Source: Deltaproteobacteria bacterium
Lineage (GTDB): Bacteria; UBA10199; SPLOWO2-01-44-7
DNA: 64,000 nucleotides
Direction of reading: 5' to 3'
Assembly: GCA_016203765.1 (NCBI GenBank)
Contig: JACQMB010000145.1
Location: forward strand, 81,283 to 145,282
The notes below the pieces were generated by a model. It ran no database searches, was not told the DNA's origin, and worked only from the letters and a program-made list of their open reading frames with translations. This document shows, piece by piece, positions 17,393 through 26,515 of this stretch (its first letter is position 1; the number at the start of each line of letters is the position of its first letter). The translations under genes were made by a program, and so were the position numbers.

Positions 17393-20300
17393 TCTCTTTC
17401 GGTAACTACCATTTGACCGCCAAGTGTTCTCGCTTTGACACTGCGGTTATACATCGCCTCGCCGAAAGTGGGGGGCACTTGATAGGTGCCTGCGTTGGTG
17501 GCGCGGACTCGGTAGACATATTCCTGGGTGGAACTGCCCACAAAACCGTAGAGAATCACTCGGTCTCCCCGGATCTCGACATGTTCGGGGATCCAGCCGG
17601 TCTCCGAGTTGCGCGAGGCCTCGATGTCGACTTCAAAACCTCCCGGGAGCAAATCGACGATGGCGATATTCTGGCAACCGCTTTCTTGGATAGAGCGGAA
17701 TTTAAGATGAACATCGACGTTGGCTCCGACTTCTGTCTTGTCGATTTCACTCCCCTCTTCATTGCGGTACTCCCGGTAGACCTCTAGTTTGTCCTTGATC
17801 TGATTTTCAGGCAGGTTTCGGTCAAAACCGGCCTCGGTCATCTGGTAGAAAATGGATTGTTCAGCCTTTCCCTCAAAACGAATTTTTTCAGCCTGCTCGG
17901 AAAAGGAAGCGGCGGGAAATGTTCCTTCCGGAAGCAAAAGGAGCTTGGATTGGCCGCCGGGCAGAATTTCGCTAACGGAGACCTTGGCCAATTCGGCCTC
18001 CGGGACGGCATCCATATAGGCATCCAGCGCCATAATCGTGTAAGCGGAAGTGATCGTATTATAATGACCCTCCATAAGGGGTTGCAGTATTTGCATGATT
18101 TGGCCGCCGGTAAATCTTTTTAAATTTTCCGGAAAATGGCGGGCCACAATATAAAGATATTGGCTGTTATGATCGAAAGGCTCGCAGGAAGCGTGATGAT
18201 CGGTTGTGCTGACGGCAGTGGCGGAAACTTTTGCGATGATGTCTTGAGCCTGGCTCTCTTTTTGCAAGAGTTGATAAGTCGCCGCGACGTAGAGACCGCT
18301 CAAATCTTTTTTCCAGGTTTTTGGATATTCCTTTTCCAGGGATTCGATTAAAACCGTTAACTCGTTTGTGGTGACAATCCCGTTACGGGTTAAGATATAA
18401 ATGGCGTAGGCTTGATTTCTGGCTTTTGCAAGGGATGCCGGCACTTGATTCGACAGGTTTTTAAGAAACCCCAATCCTTTTTCCAGCAAACGGATCGGAA
18501 CGGGGTAGCCCGATTCCTTGGCCTCGGTCAAAAAGTGGAGAGCATAGACACTTTGGAAATTGTCGACATGGGAATTGGCCGCCCAAAAGCCGAAGGCCCC
18601 CTCTTCATTTTGTCTTGCCTGCAAGATACGGATCGTCCGCCCCAAATTTGCTTCCGCCTTTTCGGGTTCAAAGCCGAAGTCGGGGCGATTGCGAAGCAAC
18701 AGGGCCGGAACGGCTTGACTGACTATTTGCTCAGTACAACCGTAGGGAAATTCCTTTAGAAAATGGATCAATCCGTGCGCCAAACCTAAGGGGACCATTG
18801 AGGCGGATGCTTCCAGCTTTCGATGATGGGGATACATTTCTCGGGTGACGGGGACATCTTTTGTCCCTTTTTTAACAAATCCGGATGTCAGCGTTGTCAC
18901 ATAAGGCGTGGCCGGTCGGACGCTCAGATCGATTGTATATTGACTTTTTTTATTATCCAGCAACGCGGAGAAGGTAAAGCGGCCAGAGCCCAAAATGTCA
19001 TTGGCCTTCACCTTAAAACGGGCTGTTTTCTCTTTCCCCTCCGGCACGTTGATTTTTTTGTTTGCCTCCTCCAAAATTTGGACATGCTCGGAGGTTGCAA
19101 GGGCTAAGGTCACTAGGGCCGCCTCTCCTGAATTTTTAACATTATTCGTTACGGCAACACTGACCTCGAACGTATCACCAGGGGCCACGAAGGTCGGAAC
19201 ATTGGGGCTCATAATAAGATCGCCCCGGATAAAAGATTTTTTCTCGTCGACACCGATAGTCGAGGGGGAGACTGCAACGGCCATTACACGGAGGGTGCCG
19301 TTGAAGTGATCGGGAATATGGTAAACCAATTCCCTTTCTTTGCTGTCGAGATCAATAATCCCAGACCAAAAGATCGCCGGTTTCAATTTTTTTCTTTTAA
19401 AGGGATTCAGGTTAGCGCCCAAAGCCTCCGCTTCTCCGCCACCGGCTGCCGACAAGAATTGTTCCGAAACAAACTCCGGCAGGATAAGATCCAAAATCTG
19501 CGCGGTTGTCATCTCCAAGGCCCGCTTGCGAAAAAAGTGGTCGAGCGGCTTGGGGGTTTGATACTTGGCCACCTGCAATATCCCTTCATCAACGGCAAAA
19601 ATAATCGCCTTGGCGGGATGGGCCCCTTTATATTTAATGGGGAAGGGTTCTCCCGGCTTGGCCGTGTCGGGTGCGCTGATCTGAATCGGATGGATTCTCC
19701 TTGCCCGGCTGACCGTAAAAGGAGCCACCCCATAGCTCAAGGGACTCATGTAGATCTCTTTGGAATCGAGCGAGCGGACGAAGCTGACATTAATATAGGC
19801 ATTTCCTTCCAGGTCGTTCGGCACGCGGATCGTTTGAACGGAGCCGGTGGTTTTGGTTTGAAACCATTTGAAGGCAAAAACACGGTCCCGCTCAATCGTT
19901 AGGAGTCCGCTGCCGGTATAGGGGGCCTTGATACTGACTTCTATCTCTTCTGCCGGATTAAAGTCGGTCTTGTTGAGTTTGATGGTCAGTTCGGCATGTT
20001 TTTCCAGACTGCGGCCCAGATCAGCCTCGCCCACCACGCTAAACTCGATCCGGTTGAGTTCGGTATCGTTTTCATCACGAACAATCAAGGCAAAATCGCC
20101 GGCATCTTTTGTGGGGAGTTCGTAGAGAAGACCATCCGCGGGAATGGCAAGCGGTTTTTTGGCTCGCCTCGTTTCTTTTCTGACCGATTCGTATTTGTAA
20201 ACGCCGCTTTCCTGTTTGGTTAAGACCGAAACGTATTGAAGCTCCACGAAATCAAAAGTGAGTCCGGAGCTTGCGATTTTCGACAAGGCAGGATCGACGG

Positions 20301-23133
20301 CAACGAGATGCACGCTTCTTTCGCTCTCTTTGCGGATATAACGAAGATCCCCGTCCGGCTTGAAGCCGACCAGGAATTCCAGCGGGGAGACCAGAGTAGA
20401 GCTTTGAGAAACGACCGATCTGCCGCCGGCGGCTTCATAGCCTTCGGCGGTAAAGGTGAGATGATAGGCTGCCTTGCCAAAACGTTTCAAATCGAGATCA
20501 AATTCACACTCTCCCTCTTCATTGGTCGTTTGATCTTTAAGGCGCTCGCTGATCTTGTTTTCTTCTTTAAAGGGATCGGTAAAAATATAATCGCGGTATT
20601 CTTGAAACTCAAAGGCCATTTGGGGCCGAAGCAAGATGTATCCGGCAACGCGCCGGTTGGCCGCGGGTGTGCCGAAGAGATTTTTTAGTGTGACCCGGCC
20701 TTTCAAATTTTCGGGCAAAACCCAGCCTTTCTCTCTTTCTAAAGAAAGGGCGGAGGTGATTTTCATTCGGTCCGGAAGAAATTCTTCCACTCTGACGGAC
20801 GTTTCTCCAAGCCAGCTGCGCTTATCGTCGTCTTTGACCACATAGGCATCGACCCGGTAAATACCCGTGGGGGAGGTCTCCTCGGTTTGATAGGCAATCT
20901 CTTCAAAGGCCTGGCCTGATAGGAAAATCTTTTCCCTTTGTACCTCCAGACCCCGGGCGTCGCTGACGACGATTTCCAATGGAATATCGGCAAGCTTTTT
21001 GCTCCAGTCGGAGGTTTTGACGATGATGCCGATATGAAAAGTTTCACCCGGCCGGTAGATGCCCCGGTCCGAAAAAAGAAAGGCATCAAGGCGTTCTTTC
21101 CCGTAGGATGAGGTGCCGATGCCGCCAATATCGAAGCGGGAGAAGTTCAAGTCCCGGTCGCGCCGGTCGTAGGTTAAAAAGGAAAGGTCCTTTCCCTTGC
21201 GGACGACATAAACCGTCGGCTCTTTGTCACGCTTGAAATCCTTGAGCGAGGGAATGAGGGCGTGTCCTTGATCGTCCGTCTTTTTGGTTGCAATCGGCAG
21301 GCCGTTTTTGCCGAGGACTTCGACGGTTGCTCCCGTGACCGGGCGCCCCTGATCGATGGATTGAACAAAAACATCGTGGGTGCCGTGAGGGGAATCCTTG
21401 ACCAGAAGACCGAGGTCGGTCACCAGGATAAAACGGTGGTCTTGGGAACCGATGAATTTCTTTTCTTCGGGGCGGTAACCGGAAACGGTAACGAAAAAGA
21501 GGCCGTGGTCAGAGGCGCCTTTGAGATAATCGGTGAAATCAAAGGCGCTGTATTGGGGTTTTTTCGACGCGGAGTCGGCCAGTTCGCGTATTTCGGTATA
21601 GCGCTCCGTAATATTGTCGCGGTCGAATTTGTAATAGTGAAAGTCGGGGTGATCAAAATTCCCGGCGGTTTGACTTACCAGATGATTGACCTGATTTGGC
21701 AAGACCCTGCCGATTTCGAAATGGAGAGCGGGCACGCCGCGGGAGACGACCGTGATCGTCCTCTTGCCGGCCAGACTCAACACCGCCCCCTCATGCAGGA
21801 TTTTGGCCTCCTTGGGAAGCGGCGGAACTTTCAAAATTTTGTCATGTTCCTTGGCCAGGATGTAGCCGCCATGGGATGAAATACCCTTTTTAAGTTTGAG
21901 ATAAAGATAACGGTCTTCTTCGGCCTCAAATTTAAAACTGTGAAGAGTGGAATATTCTTTGTCGGTGGGGATTGCCTCCAGTTTTAAAGGTGCGGCCGCA
22001 TCCAAAACTTCGGGGCCTACTTCCGATGGGCTTTGCCAGCGATAATTTTTCTCAACCTCTCCTCCTTCCAGCAGGGGAGGACGATCCAAGGGCAAAAGAT
22101 AGGCTTCCAAATTTTTTTGAAAATCCTGAGACAAAACCCCGTCCGTCATCTCAAAAACCAAAACCTGTTCAGCCTCCAACAGTTTGTTGTAGGCGTGGGT
22201 CAGCGAGGCCTTCTCAAGCCTAAAAAAATTGTAAACACCTGGAATTCCCACTTGGAAAGCAATTTCTTCTTTTGTTGGCGGGCCGCCTTTGGCTGAGCGA
22301 ATCCCTTTTTGAACAGTCACGATCATCTCTGCATCTTGCAACGGGATTGTGACGGTATTGGTATGAATGTAAGCCTCGCTTTTGAATTCATTGTAGGTGA
22401 CGCGATAACCGAAATCCTTTTTCTTCTTCTCCTCTTTCATTTGAACCTGGATACGTTTCTCCAGACTGGCCGGATCGACCGGATGGCTAAAGCGGAGGGT
22501 TGCGAGGATCTTTTTGTTTTTGGGATCTCTCGGGTCTTGATAAAATTCCTTCTTGGCGAGTTCGGTCTGAAATGAAGCCGATTGGAAGCGGTGCTCATAT
22601 TTTTTAAGAAGGATGTGTTCGGGAAAAAGGGTTTTCGCGAAGGCGACATCAAATTCCTGGCCCACCGGCCAATCTTCTTTGGGAGTAAAAACGAGTTGCC
22701 GGTCGGATTCCCATTTCCAGGTCCCTTCTAATCCCGGTGAGAGTTGAATGCCTTGTGATATCTCTTGTCCGACCTGTTTTAGTTGGGCCACCGAGTTGTT
22801 AAAAATAATCCTGGCCGGATAGGGCTTGGCATCTTTTTCCATCGGCGTTGCGGAAGGGTTGTTTACATAAAAGGTGTATCGGACCGGCTTGGGAAGGATT
22901 TTATACCAAATAATCCCCCCGCTACCGCAGGCAATCAGCAACACCGAGAGCATGTGAAATGTCCAAAACCTGCGCGGGTGATGGTGTTTTAGGGAGGTAT
23001 AACGTGCAACCATCCGGGAACAGGGTTGCTTGATGCCGGTTTTAATGGAGACGAGCCATTTTGGAGGCATCCAGGAAACCTCACCAAAGACGGCCTTGAA
23101 AATTTTGAGGCCCTGTTTTTGATCAGATGCCAT
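17389..23133 (-). CDS. Bacterial alpha-2-macroglobulin
   Basis: A 1914-residue protease-trapping protein of the YfhM type. An N-terminal membrane anchor lies near residues 58-80 (MLSVLLIACGSGG). A long series of MG-type beta domains follows, with a bait region in the middle. The thioester motif YGCTEQ has its cysteine at about residue 1466, followed by an alpha-helical thioester domain (QNEEGAFGFW). Intact CTEQ indicates a functional covalent trap. The anchor lacks a lipobox, so it is probably tethered to the inner membrane by the N-terminal helix. It is encoded just upstream of pbpC, its usual partner in envelope defence and repair. Confidence 0.92.
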   Translation of the reverse strand: MASDQKQGLKIFKAVFGEVSWMPPKWLVSIKTGIKQPCSRMVARYTSLKHHHPRRFWTFHMLSVLLIACGSGGIIWYKILPKPVRYTFYVNNPSATPMEKDAKPYPARIIFNNSVAQLKQVGQEISQGIQLSPGLEGTWKWESDRQLVFTPKEDWPVGQEFDVAFAKTLFPEHILLKKYEHRFQSASFQTELAKKEFYQDPRDPKNKKILATLRFSHPVDPASLEKRIQVQMKEEKKKKDFGYRVTYNEFKSEAYIHTNTVTIPLQDAEMIVTVQKGIRSAKGGPPTKEEIAFQVGIPGVYNFFRLEKASLTHAYNKLLEAEQVLVFEMTDGVLSQDFQKNLEAYLLPLDRPPLLEGGEVEKNYRWQSPSEVGPEVLDAAAPLKLEAIPTDKEYSTLHSFKFEAEEDRYLYLKLKKGISSHGGYILAKEHDKILKVPPLPKEAKILHEGAVLSLAGKRTITVVSRGVPALHFEIGRVLPNQVNHLVSQTAGNFDHPDFHYYKFDRDNITERYTEIRELADSASKKPQYSAFDFTDYLKGASDHGLFFVTVSGYRPEEKKFIGSQDHRFILVTDLGLLVKDSPHGTHDVFVQSIDQGRPVTGATVEVLGKNGLPIATKKTDDQGHALIPSLKDFKRDKEPTVYVVRKGKDLSFLTYDRRDRDLNFSRFDIGGIGTSSYGKERLDAFLFSDRGIYRPGETFHIGIIVKTSDWSKKLADIPLEIVVSDARGLEVQREKIFLSGQAFEEIAYQTEETSPTGIYRVDAYVVKDDDKRSWLGETSVRVEEFLPDRMKITSALSLEREKGWVLPENLKGRVTLKNLFGTPAANRRVAGYILLRPQMAFEFQEYRDYIFTDPFKEENKISERLKDQTTNEEGECEFDLDLKRFGKAAYHLTFTAEGYEAAGGRSVVSQSSTLVSPLEFLVGFKPDGDLRYIRKESERSVHLVAVDPALSKIASSGLTFDFVELQYVSVLTKQESGVYKYESVRKETRRAKKPLAIPADGLLYELPTKDAGDFALIVRDENDTELNRIEFSVVGEADLGRSLEKHAELTIKLNKTDFNPAEEIEVSIKAPYTGSGLLTIERDRVFAFKWFQTKTTGSVQTIRVPNDLEGNAYINVSFVRSLDSKEIYMSPLSYGVAPFTVSRARRIHPIQISAPDTAKPGEPFPIKYKGAHPAKAIIFAVDEGILQVAKYQTPKPLDHFFRKRALEMTTAQILDLILPEFVSEQFLSAAGGGEAEALGANLNPFKRKKLKPAIFWSGIIDLDSKERELVYHIPDHFNGTLRVMAVAVSPSTIGVDEKKSFIRGDLIMSPNVPTFVAPGDTFEVSVAVTNNVKNSGEAALVTLALATSEHVQILEEANKKINVPEGKEKTARFKVKANDILGSGRFTFSALLDNKKSQYTIDLSVRPATPYVTTLTSGFVKKGTKDVPVTREMYPHHRKLEASASMVPLGLAHGLIHFLKEFPYGCTEQIVSQAVPALLLRNRPDFGFEPEKAEANLGRTIRILQARQNEEGAFGFWAANSHVDNFQSVYALHFLTEAKESGYPVPIRLLEKGLGFLKNLSNQVPASLAKARNQAYAIYILTRNGIVTTNELTVLIESLEKEYPKTWKKDLSGLYVAATYQLLQKESQAQDIIAKVSATAVSTTDHHASCEPFDHNSQYLYIVARHFPENLKRFTGGQIMQILQPLMEGHYNTITSAYTIMALDAYMDAVPEAELAKVSVSEILPGGQSKLLLLPEGTFPAASFSEQAEKIRFEGKAEQSIFYQMTEAGFDRNLPENQIKDKLEVYREYRNEEGSEIDKTEVGANVDVHLKFRSIQESGCQNIAIVDLLPGGFEVDIEASRNSETGWIPEHVEIRGDRVILYGFVGSSTQEYVYRVRATNAGTYQVPPTFGEAMYNRSVKARTLGGQMVVTERE

Positions 23134-23210
23134 AAGAAACAGAAGTGCGGTTTGGCCCTCTTTTTATGCAATAAAATTCCCCTTGGCAACCAGAGAATTT
23201 GGATTGTAAC

Positions 23211-23243
23211 TTAAACGGGCTTTTTACTATGACATCCCGGTTG
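23211..23243 (-). promoter_or_regulatory. Second copy of the M48/A2M upstream element
   Basis: TTAAACGGGCTTTTTACTAT and the next 13 bases match the element at 15022-15055. It ends 78 bases before the A2M start, in a 205-base space otherwise without a recognisable gene. Confidence 0.4.
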
Positions 23244-23338
23244 CTATGTTTGAGTAACCGCGGATTTTAGAAAGACAATGTCTTCGTCGTGTCGTTCGAC
23301 TTTGTCAGCGACACCATTCAATTTTTGTTTGATTTCCT

Positions 23339-24064
23339 TTACGTCGGTTTCAATGATCTCAACTGACCTTCCCCCGATTTATACTTAATGATACACGCGA
23401 GGGTAGAGCCCTCCTTCACGAAGCTCTTCACATCGGCGAAAAAAATATCGGTGTCGTACTCGCAGGCGCGGGCCACGTGCGCGTAGTCCTGGCTAGCTAC
23501 GAGCTTGCCTTCCTTCACTTCGAACTTGAGGTCGTTGTCGAGGAGTTGCTCATCGGTGTAGTAATCCTTGCATCCCTCCATATCAGGTGGAATATTGGCG
23601 AGCATCTTTTCCACAACCAAATGCTTGAAGACTTTCAGGTCACGAACCTGATCTTCAATGGCCACTTTTTCACCGCTGCGCAGGTCATAGAACGAAGTCC
23701 TAATGCCGGCATCCGGGTAAGGACCGCCACAATAGAAGTCGTAGCTACTAGTGATGGCCAGGGCTTCCTGATTGGCGAAGGTCACCTTGGGGGCGAGGTT
23801 CGATTCCATGTTCTTGCGTCGCTTGGGATCGGCGTCACAGATGTACCTCTTGGCTTCTTTCAACAGCGAGGTGTTCAGCTTATTGCGAATCGCGCGGTTG
23901 GTGAGTTTGCGGGTGAGCTGTACGTACTGAATGCTAAATTTTCCGCGATTATCGTTTCCGCGAATCCGCTTGATTACGGTGAGTCCGGGTTGGATCTCTG
24001 CATGAGCCACGAGACCCGAGCCGAGAGCGCTAAGTGAGAGGGTGAGCAAAAAGACTTTCTTCAT
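23339..24064 (-). CDS. Exported protein with DUF3298-like region
   Basis: The 241-residue protein has a clean signal peptide (MKKVFLLTLSLSALGSG, cleavage after VAHA). The mature part contains CGGPYPDAG followed by TSFYDLRSGEKVAIEDQV, which resembles the DUF3298/RsiV-type module found in exported bacterial proteins. Cysteines occur in the mature part, which suits a periplasmic protein with disulfides. No partner is visible. The gene lies in an accessory strip of small secreted-protein genes separated by palindromic repeats. Confidence 0.6.
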   Translation of the reverse strand: MKKVFLLTLSLSALGSGLVAHAEIQPGLTVIKRIRGNDNRGKFSIQYVQLTRKLTNRAIRNKLNTSLLKEAKRYICDADPKRRKNMESNLAPKVTFANQEALAITSSYDFYCGGPYPDAGIRTSFYDLRSGEKVAIEDQVRDLKVFKHLVVEKMLANIPPDMEGCKDYYTDEQLLDNDLKFEVKEGKLVASQDYAHVARACEYDTDIFFADVKSFVKEGSTLACIIKYKSGEGQLRSLKPT

Positions 24065-24077
24065 AATTTCATCAATC

Positions 24078-24165
24078 GACTTGACCCCTTATACAAATTC
24101 GGGGGACAAAATTCGGAGGACACGATACTTAATTCCTCATAGGCCGAAATAAGTATCGTGTCCCC
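24078..24165. repeat. REP-like palindrome plus transposase-end relic
   Basis: GGACACGATACTTA (24118-24131) and TAAGTATCGTGTCC (24150-24163) form a perfect 14-bp inverted repeat around CCTCATAGGCCGAAA. About 30 bases to the left, GACTTGACCCCTTAT matches the outer end of the inverted repeat at the transposase gene (56135-56149). The 154-base space around it has no gene. Confidence 0.8.
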
Positions 24166-24218
24166 TGATATCCACTATAGTTCGCCGCCTTGCATCCCCG
24201 CTTGCATTAAAGCACTTG

Positions 24219-24827
24219 CTACTTGCCGTTTTTTATTTTTTTGTCTCGTAAATATTTGTCAATGTTCGCAATAACTTTGTATCCTCTGTCATAGTCGAAA
24301 ATACAACTGTCCTTTTGTAAGCTGTTTCCTTTTTGGTCAATTAATTTATATTCTTTGCCAATTATCTTGAGGTCAGTGTCGTAGTACTCCGTTTTTGTCT
24401 CGTATGCAACATCGTCAGTGCAAATGCTGTTAAAAAAAATTGTCTGGCGTTCAAAAGCAAAAGTTTTTCCGTCTTTGTCAAAGTAATGAGAAAAGGTTAT
24501 GTCCCAGTCCCCGCTTTCACTGTAAGGCATTTCTCTAGCAACAATAAGTTTTCCGTTGTTGCCTTTAAATAAGTTGTAAGTAGTTTCAATACTGTCTGGC
24601 CACTTTTCATTTTCTATTTGCACTAAATCATTCTTGTCAGCCAATTTTACAAAGACAATTATTTTATTTCTGTTGTTGTTGAAAAGGGTATCTACTTCTG
24701 CTTTCCGATGTTTAAGTTGCCCAATGTCTGTTTTGGAAATAAGTTGCAAAGTGTGCGTCTCAGAATTGCTAAAACTGCACAAAATCAACAGTCCGAAAAA
24801 AGTTGTCAGTATGTAAAAGTGTCTCAT
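24219..24827 (-). CDS. AT-rich exported hypothetical protein
   Basis: 202 residues with an N-terminal hydrophobic signal (FYILTTFFGLLILCSFS) and a Lys/Asn/Asp-rich mature part. It has a strikingly lower GC content than the surrounding genes and codon use reminiscent of Bacteroidota, which points to horizontal transfer. No known domain is recognised. It lies downstream of the RHS1 toxin gene among other orphan genes, so an immunity role is possible but not shown. Confidence 0.6.
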   Translation of the reverse strand: MRHFYILTTFFGLLILCSFSNSETHTLQLISKTDIGQLKHRKAEVDTLFNNNRNKIIVFVKLADKNDLVQIENEKWPDSIETTYNLFKGNNGKLIVAREMPYSESGDWDITFSHYFDKDGKTFAFERQTIFFNSICTDDVAYETKTEYYDTDLKIIGKEYKLIDQKGNSLQKDSCIFDYDRGYKVIANIDKYLRDKKIKNGK

Positions 24828-24887
24828 TTTAAAATGGCAAGTAACTGACCAGCCCCCGATATCGCGAAAGTGGCGATTCTCTTATAT

Positions 24888-25655
24888 TCAATCCGTCACC
24901 TGATAGATCAGAAGGACTATATTTTTCGGAAGAAACTCTTTTCTGAAATGGTCATAATAATGCTCACATATACCCCGCCACCAAGGAGCATCGGCTCCCT
25001 CAGGTTGCAAAATCTTTTGATCGCTCAAGTATTTCTTAAATAAGGTTTGGAGTTTCTGAGGGGTATCCCATTGAGAGTTATAGCTAGCTAAACTGATATG
25101 CCCACATGTGGAATAGTTTTCATCGACGAAAAGCGCAATAGCCGGTTTTTGGAGTAATGTCAGTTCTTTTTTATTCAAAACAACTACGGGAGCAACGCCA
25201 ATCACCTGACAACTGACAATATGGGCCTTTTTAACTGTGGCCAGATTTACTTTGATTCTTTCCGACTCTAATGTTGCAGTGAACGAAGTTCTTTTCTCAA
25301 GGAGATAATCGGCCCCATCACAGCAAATTTTATCCCGCTTTTCGGGAATGTAAGCAATAGAATAGATTTTCTGGAAAAGGGCCACTTCCTCGTCTGCGCC
25401 CTTTTTTATGAATCTCTTTAAAAAGGCCTCGTCGTTCAGAACAACTTTTTCAAAATTGTCACCTCTAACAACATACTGATTCCCTTTCTTAACGCAGCCA
25501 CCATAACCACTGCTCTCTAAAAAGCCGGAAGTTGTTCTTCCATTCTTCATTTCCAAATCCGTTTTGATAATAAACGTTTCGGGAATATCCGCATAACACA
25601 AGGAAATCATGCCAAGCTGGGATAAAAACAATAAGAAAGCCAGTTTTTTCATCAT
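24888..25655 (-). CDS. Exported hypothetical protein, cysteine-containing
   Basis: The frame is open from 25742, but the first 29 codons derive from the REP-like repeat, so I start at the ATG pair 25655/25652. There the protein opens with a signal peptide (MKKLAFLLFLSQLGMISLCYA). The ~226-residue mature part has several cysteines (GGCVKKG, KICCDGADY, STCGHIS). No family is recognised. It follows the AT-rich composition of its neighbours. Function unknown. Confidence 0.6.
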   Translation of the reverse strand: MMKKLAFLLFLSQLGMISLCYADIPETFIIKTDLEMKNGRTTSGFLESSGYGGCVKKGNQYVVRGDNFEKVVLNDEAFLKRFIKKGADEEVALFQKIYSIAYIPEKRDKICCDGADYLLEKRTSFTATLESERIKVNLATVKKAHIVSCQVIGVAPVVVLNKKELTLLQKPAIALFVDENYSTCGHISLASYNSQWDTPQKLQTLFKKYLSDQKILQPEGADAPWWRGICEHYYDHFRKEFLPKNIVLLIYQVTD

Positions 25656-25675
25656 TTGAAATCGGGGGCAATAGA

Positions 25676-25778
25676 GGGACACGATACTTAATTCCTCATA
25701 GGCCGAAATAAATATCGTGTCCCCTGATTTCGGGGGACACAATATCTATTTTTCGATGGAATTGTGTATTGTGTCCCC
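25676..25778. repeat. Two adjacent REP-like palindromes
   Basis: The first (25676-25724) has arms GGGACACGATACTTA and TAAATATCGTGTCCCC with one mismatch, and the same CCTCATAGGCCGAAA loop as the copy at 24118. The second (25732-25778) has arms GGGGGACACAATA and TATTGTGTCCCC. The second overlaps the 3' end of the gene at 25746-26186 and supplies its last codons. Confidence 0.8.
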
Positions 25779-26186
25779 GGATTTCCTCTTTATACTGTTT
25801 TTATATTTTTTAATGGCTTGAGTAAAAGCATCGGATGAGAAGCCTGGATAATTTAACCTGTTATTTGGATGTGGGATGATTTCCCCAGGTGCCCACGGTC
25901 TAGCATCTAATAGCTGCGCAATATTTTTAATCGATAGGGAAACGTTTTTTCTGCTCTTCAATTTTTTTGTCAGTTCGAACCGCCCATCGATTCCCCTAAT
26001 CCATCCACCTTTAACCAACCTGCATAGCCCGCTTTCGAATTCCTCCCGGGTGAAAATGGCATGATTAATGGCGTCCCCTGCGGCAATGATTTGCCAAAAC
26101 TCAGCGGGCCCTTCCATGGCGGCAGTTCCAATGGCAACAAGTAGCCACGCATCAGACCATCGGTATCTGATTTGATCATTGTTCAT
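25746..26186 (-). CDS. Hypothetical protein, possible winged-helix fold
   Basis: The 146-residue protein opens SDAWLLVAIGTAAMEG, continues with GDAINHAIFTREEFESGL and a GWIRGIDGRFELT segment that resembles a winged-helix beta hairpin. Its last residues (GDTIHNSIEK) are encoded by a REP-like palindrome arm, so the original C-terminus may have been replaced when the repeat arrived. It lies two genes downstream of RHS1. An orphan immunity or regulatory role is speculation. Confidence 0.6.
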   Translation of the reverse strand: MNNDQIRYRWSDAWLLVAIGTAAMEGPAEFWQIIAAGDAINHAIFTREEFESGLCRLVKGGWIRGIDGRFELTKKLKSRKNVSLSIKNIAQLLDARPWAPGEIIPHPNNRLNYPGFSSDAFTQAIKKYKNSIKRKSGDTIHNSIEK

Positions 26187-26226
26187 AGTACCCGTAGTCG
26201 CTTATGACCATGTCATCAAAATTGGG

Positions 26227-26514
26227 TCAGAAGTCCAACTTGACCCCTTTTCTTTTTCTTATCTTAATTATTGGCAATCCCATATAAGATTTGGGCAAAA
26301 TGACTTTGCCTCCACCTTTTCTTAAGGTTACTACAACACTAGGAACTTCTCCGATTCCATATCTGTCAACAACAACATTAACAACTTTTTTAAAACTAAA
26401 TTCACTCAAAAAAGATTTTTGGATGTTCTTAAATAAAGCTTTATCTCCAAGAGAGTGACAAAGGTAATCAGTTTTTTCCTCATCGCTCAGTTTTTTAAAT
26501 TTCTCAAAGTTCAT
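26227..26514 (-). CDS. Candidate immunity protein for the RHS1 toxin
   Basis: A 95-residue, Lys-rich protein whose ATG (26514) comes one base after the RHS1 stop codon. It has no signal peptide and ends with a basic tail. Polymorphic toxin genes are normally followed directly by a small immunity gene, and this one fits in position, size and AT-rich composition shared with the toxin tip. The sequence itself (FSFKKVVNVVVDRYGIGEVP) matches nothing I recognise. The role is inferred from position. Confidence 0.65.
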   Translation of the reverse strand: MNFEKFKKLSDEEKTDYLCHSLGDKALFKNIQKSFLSEFSFKKVVNVVVDRYGIGEVPSVVVTLRKGGGKVILPKSYMGLPIIKIRKRKGVKLDF

Positions 26515-26515
26515 T

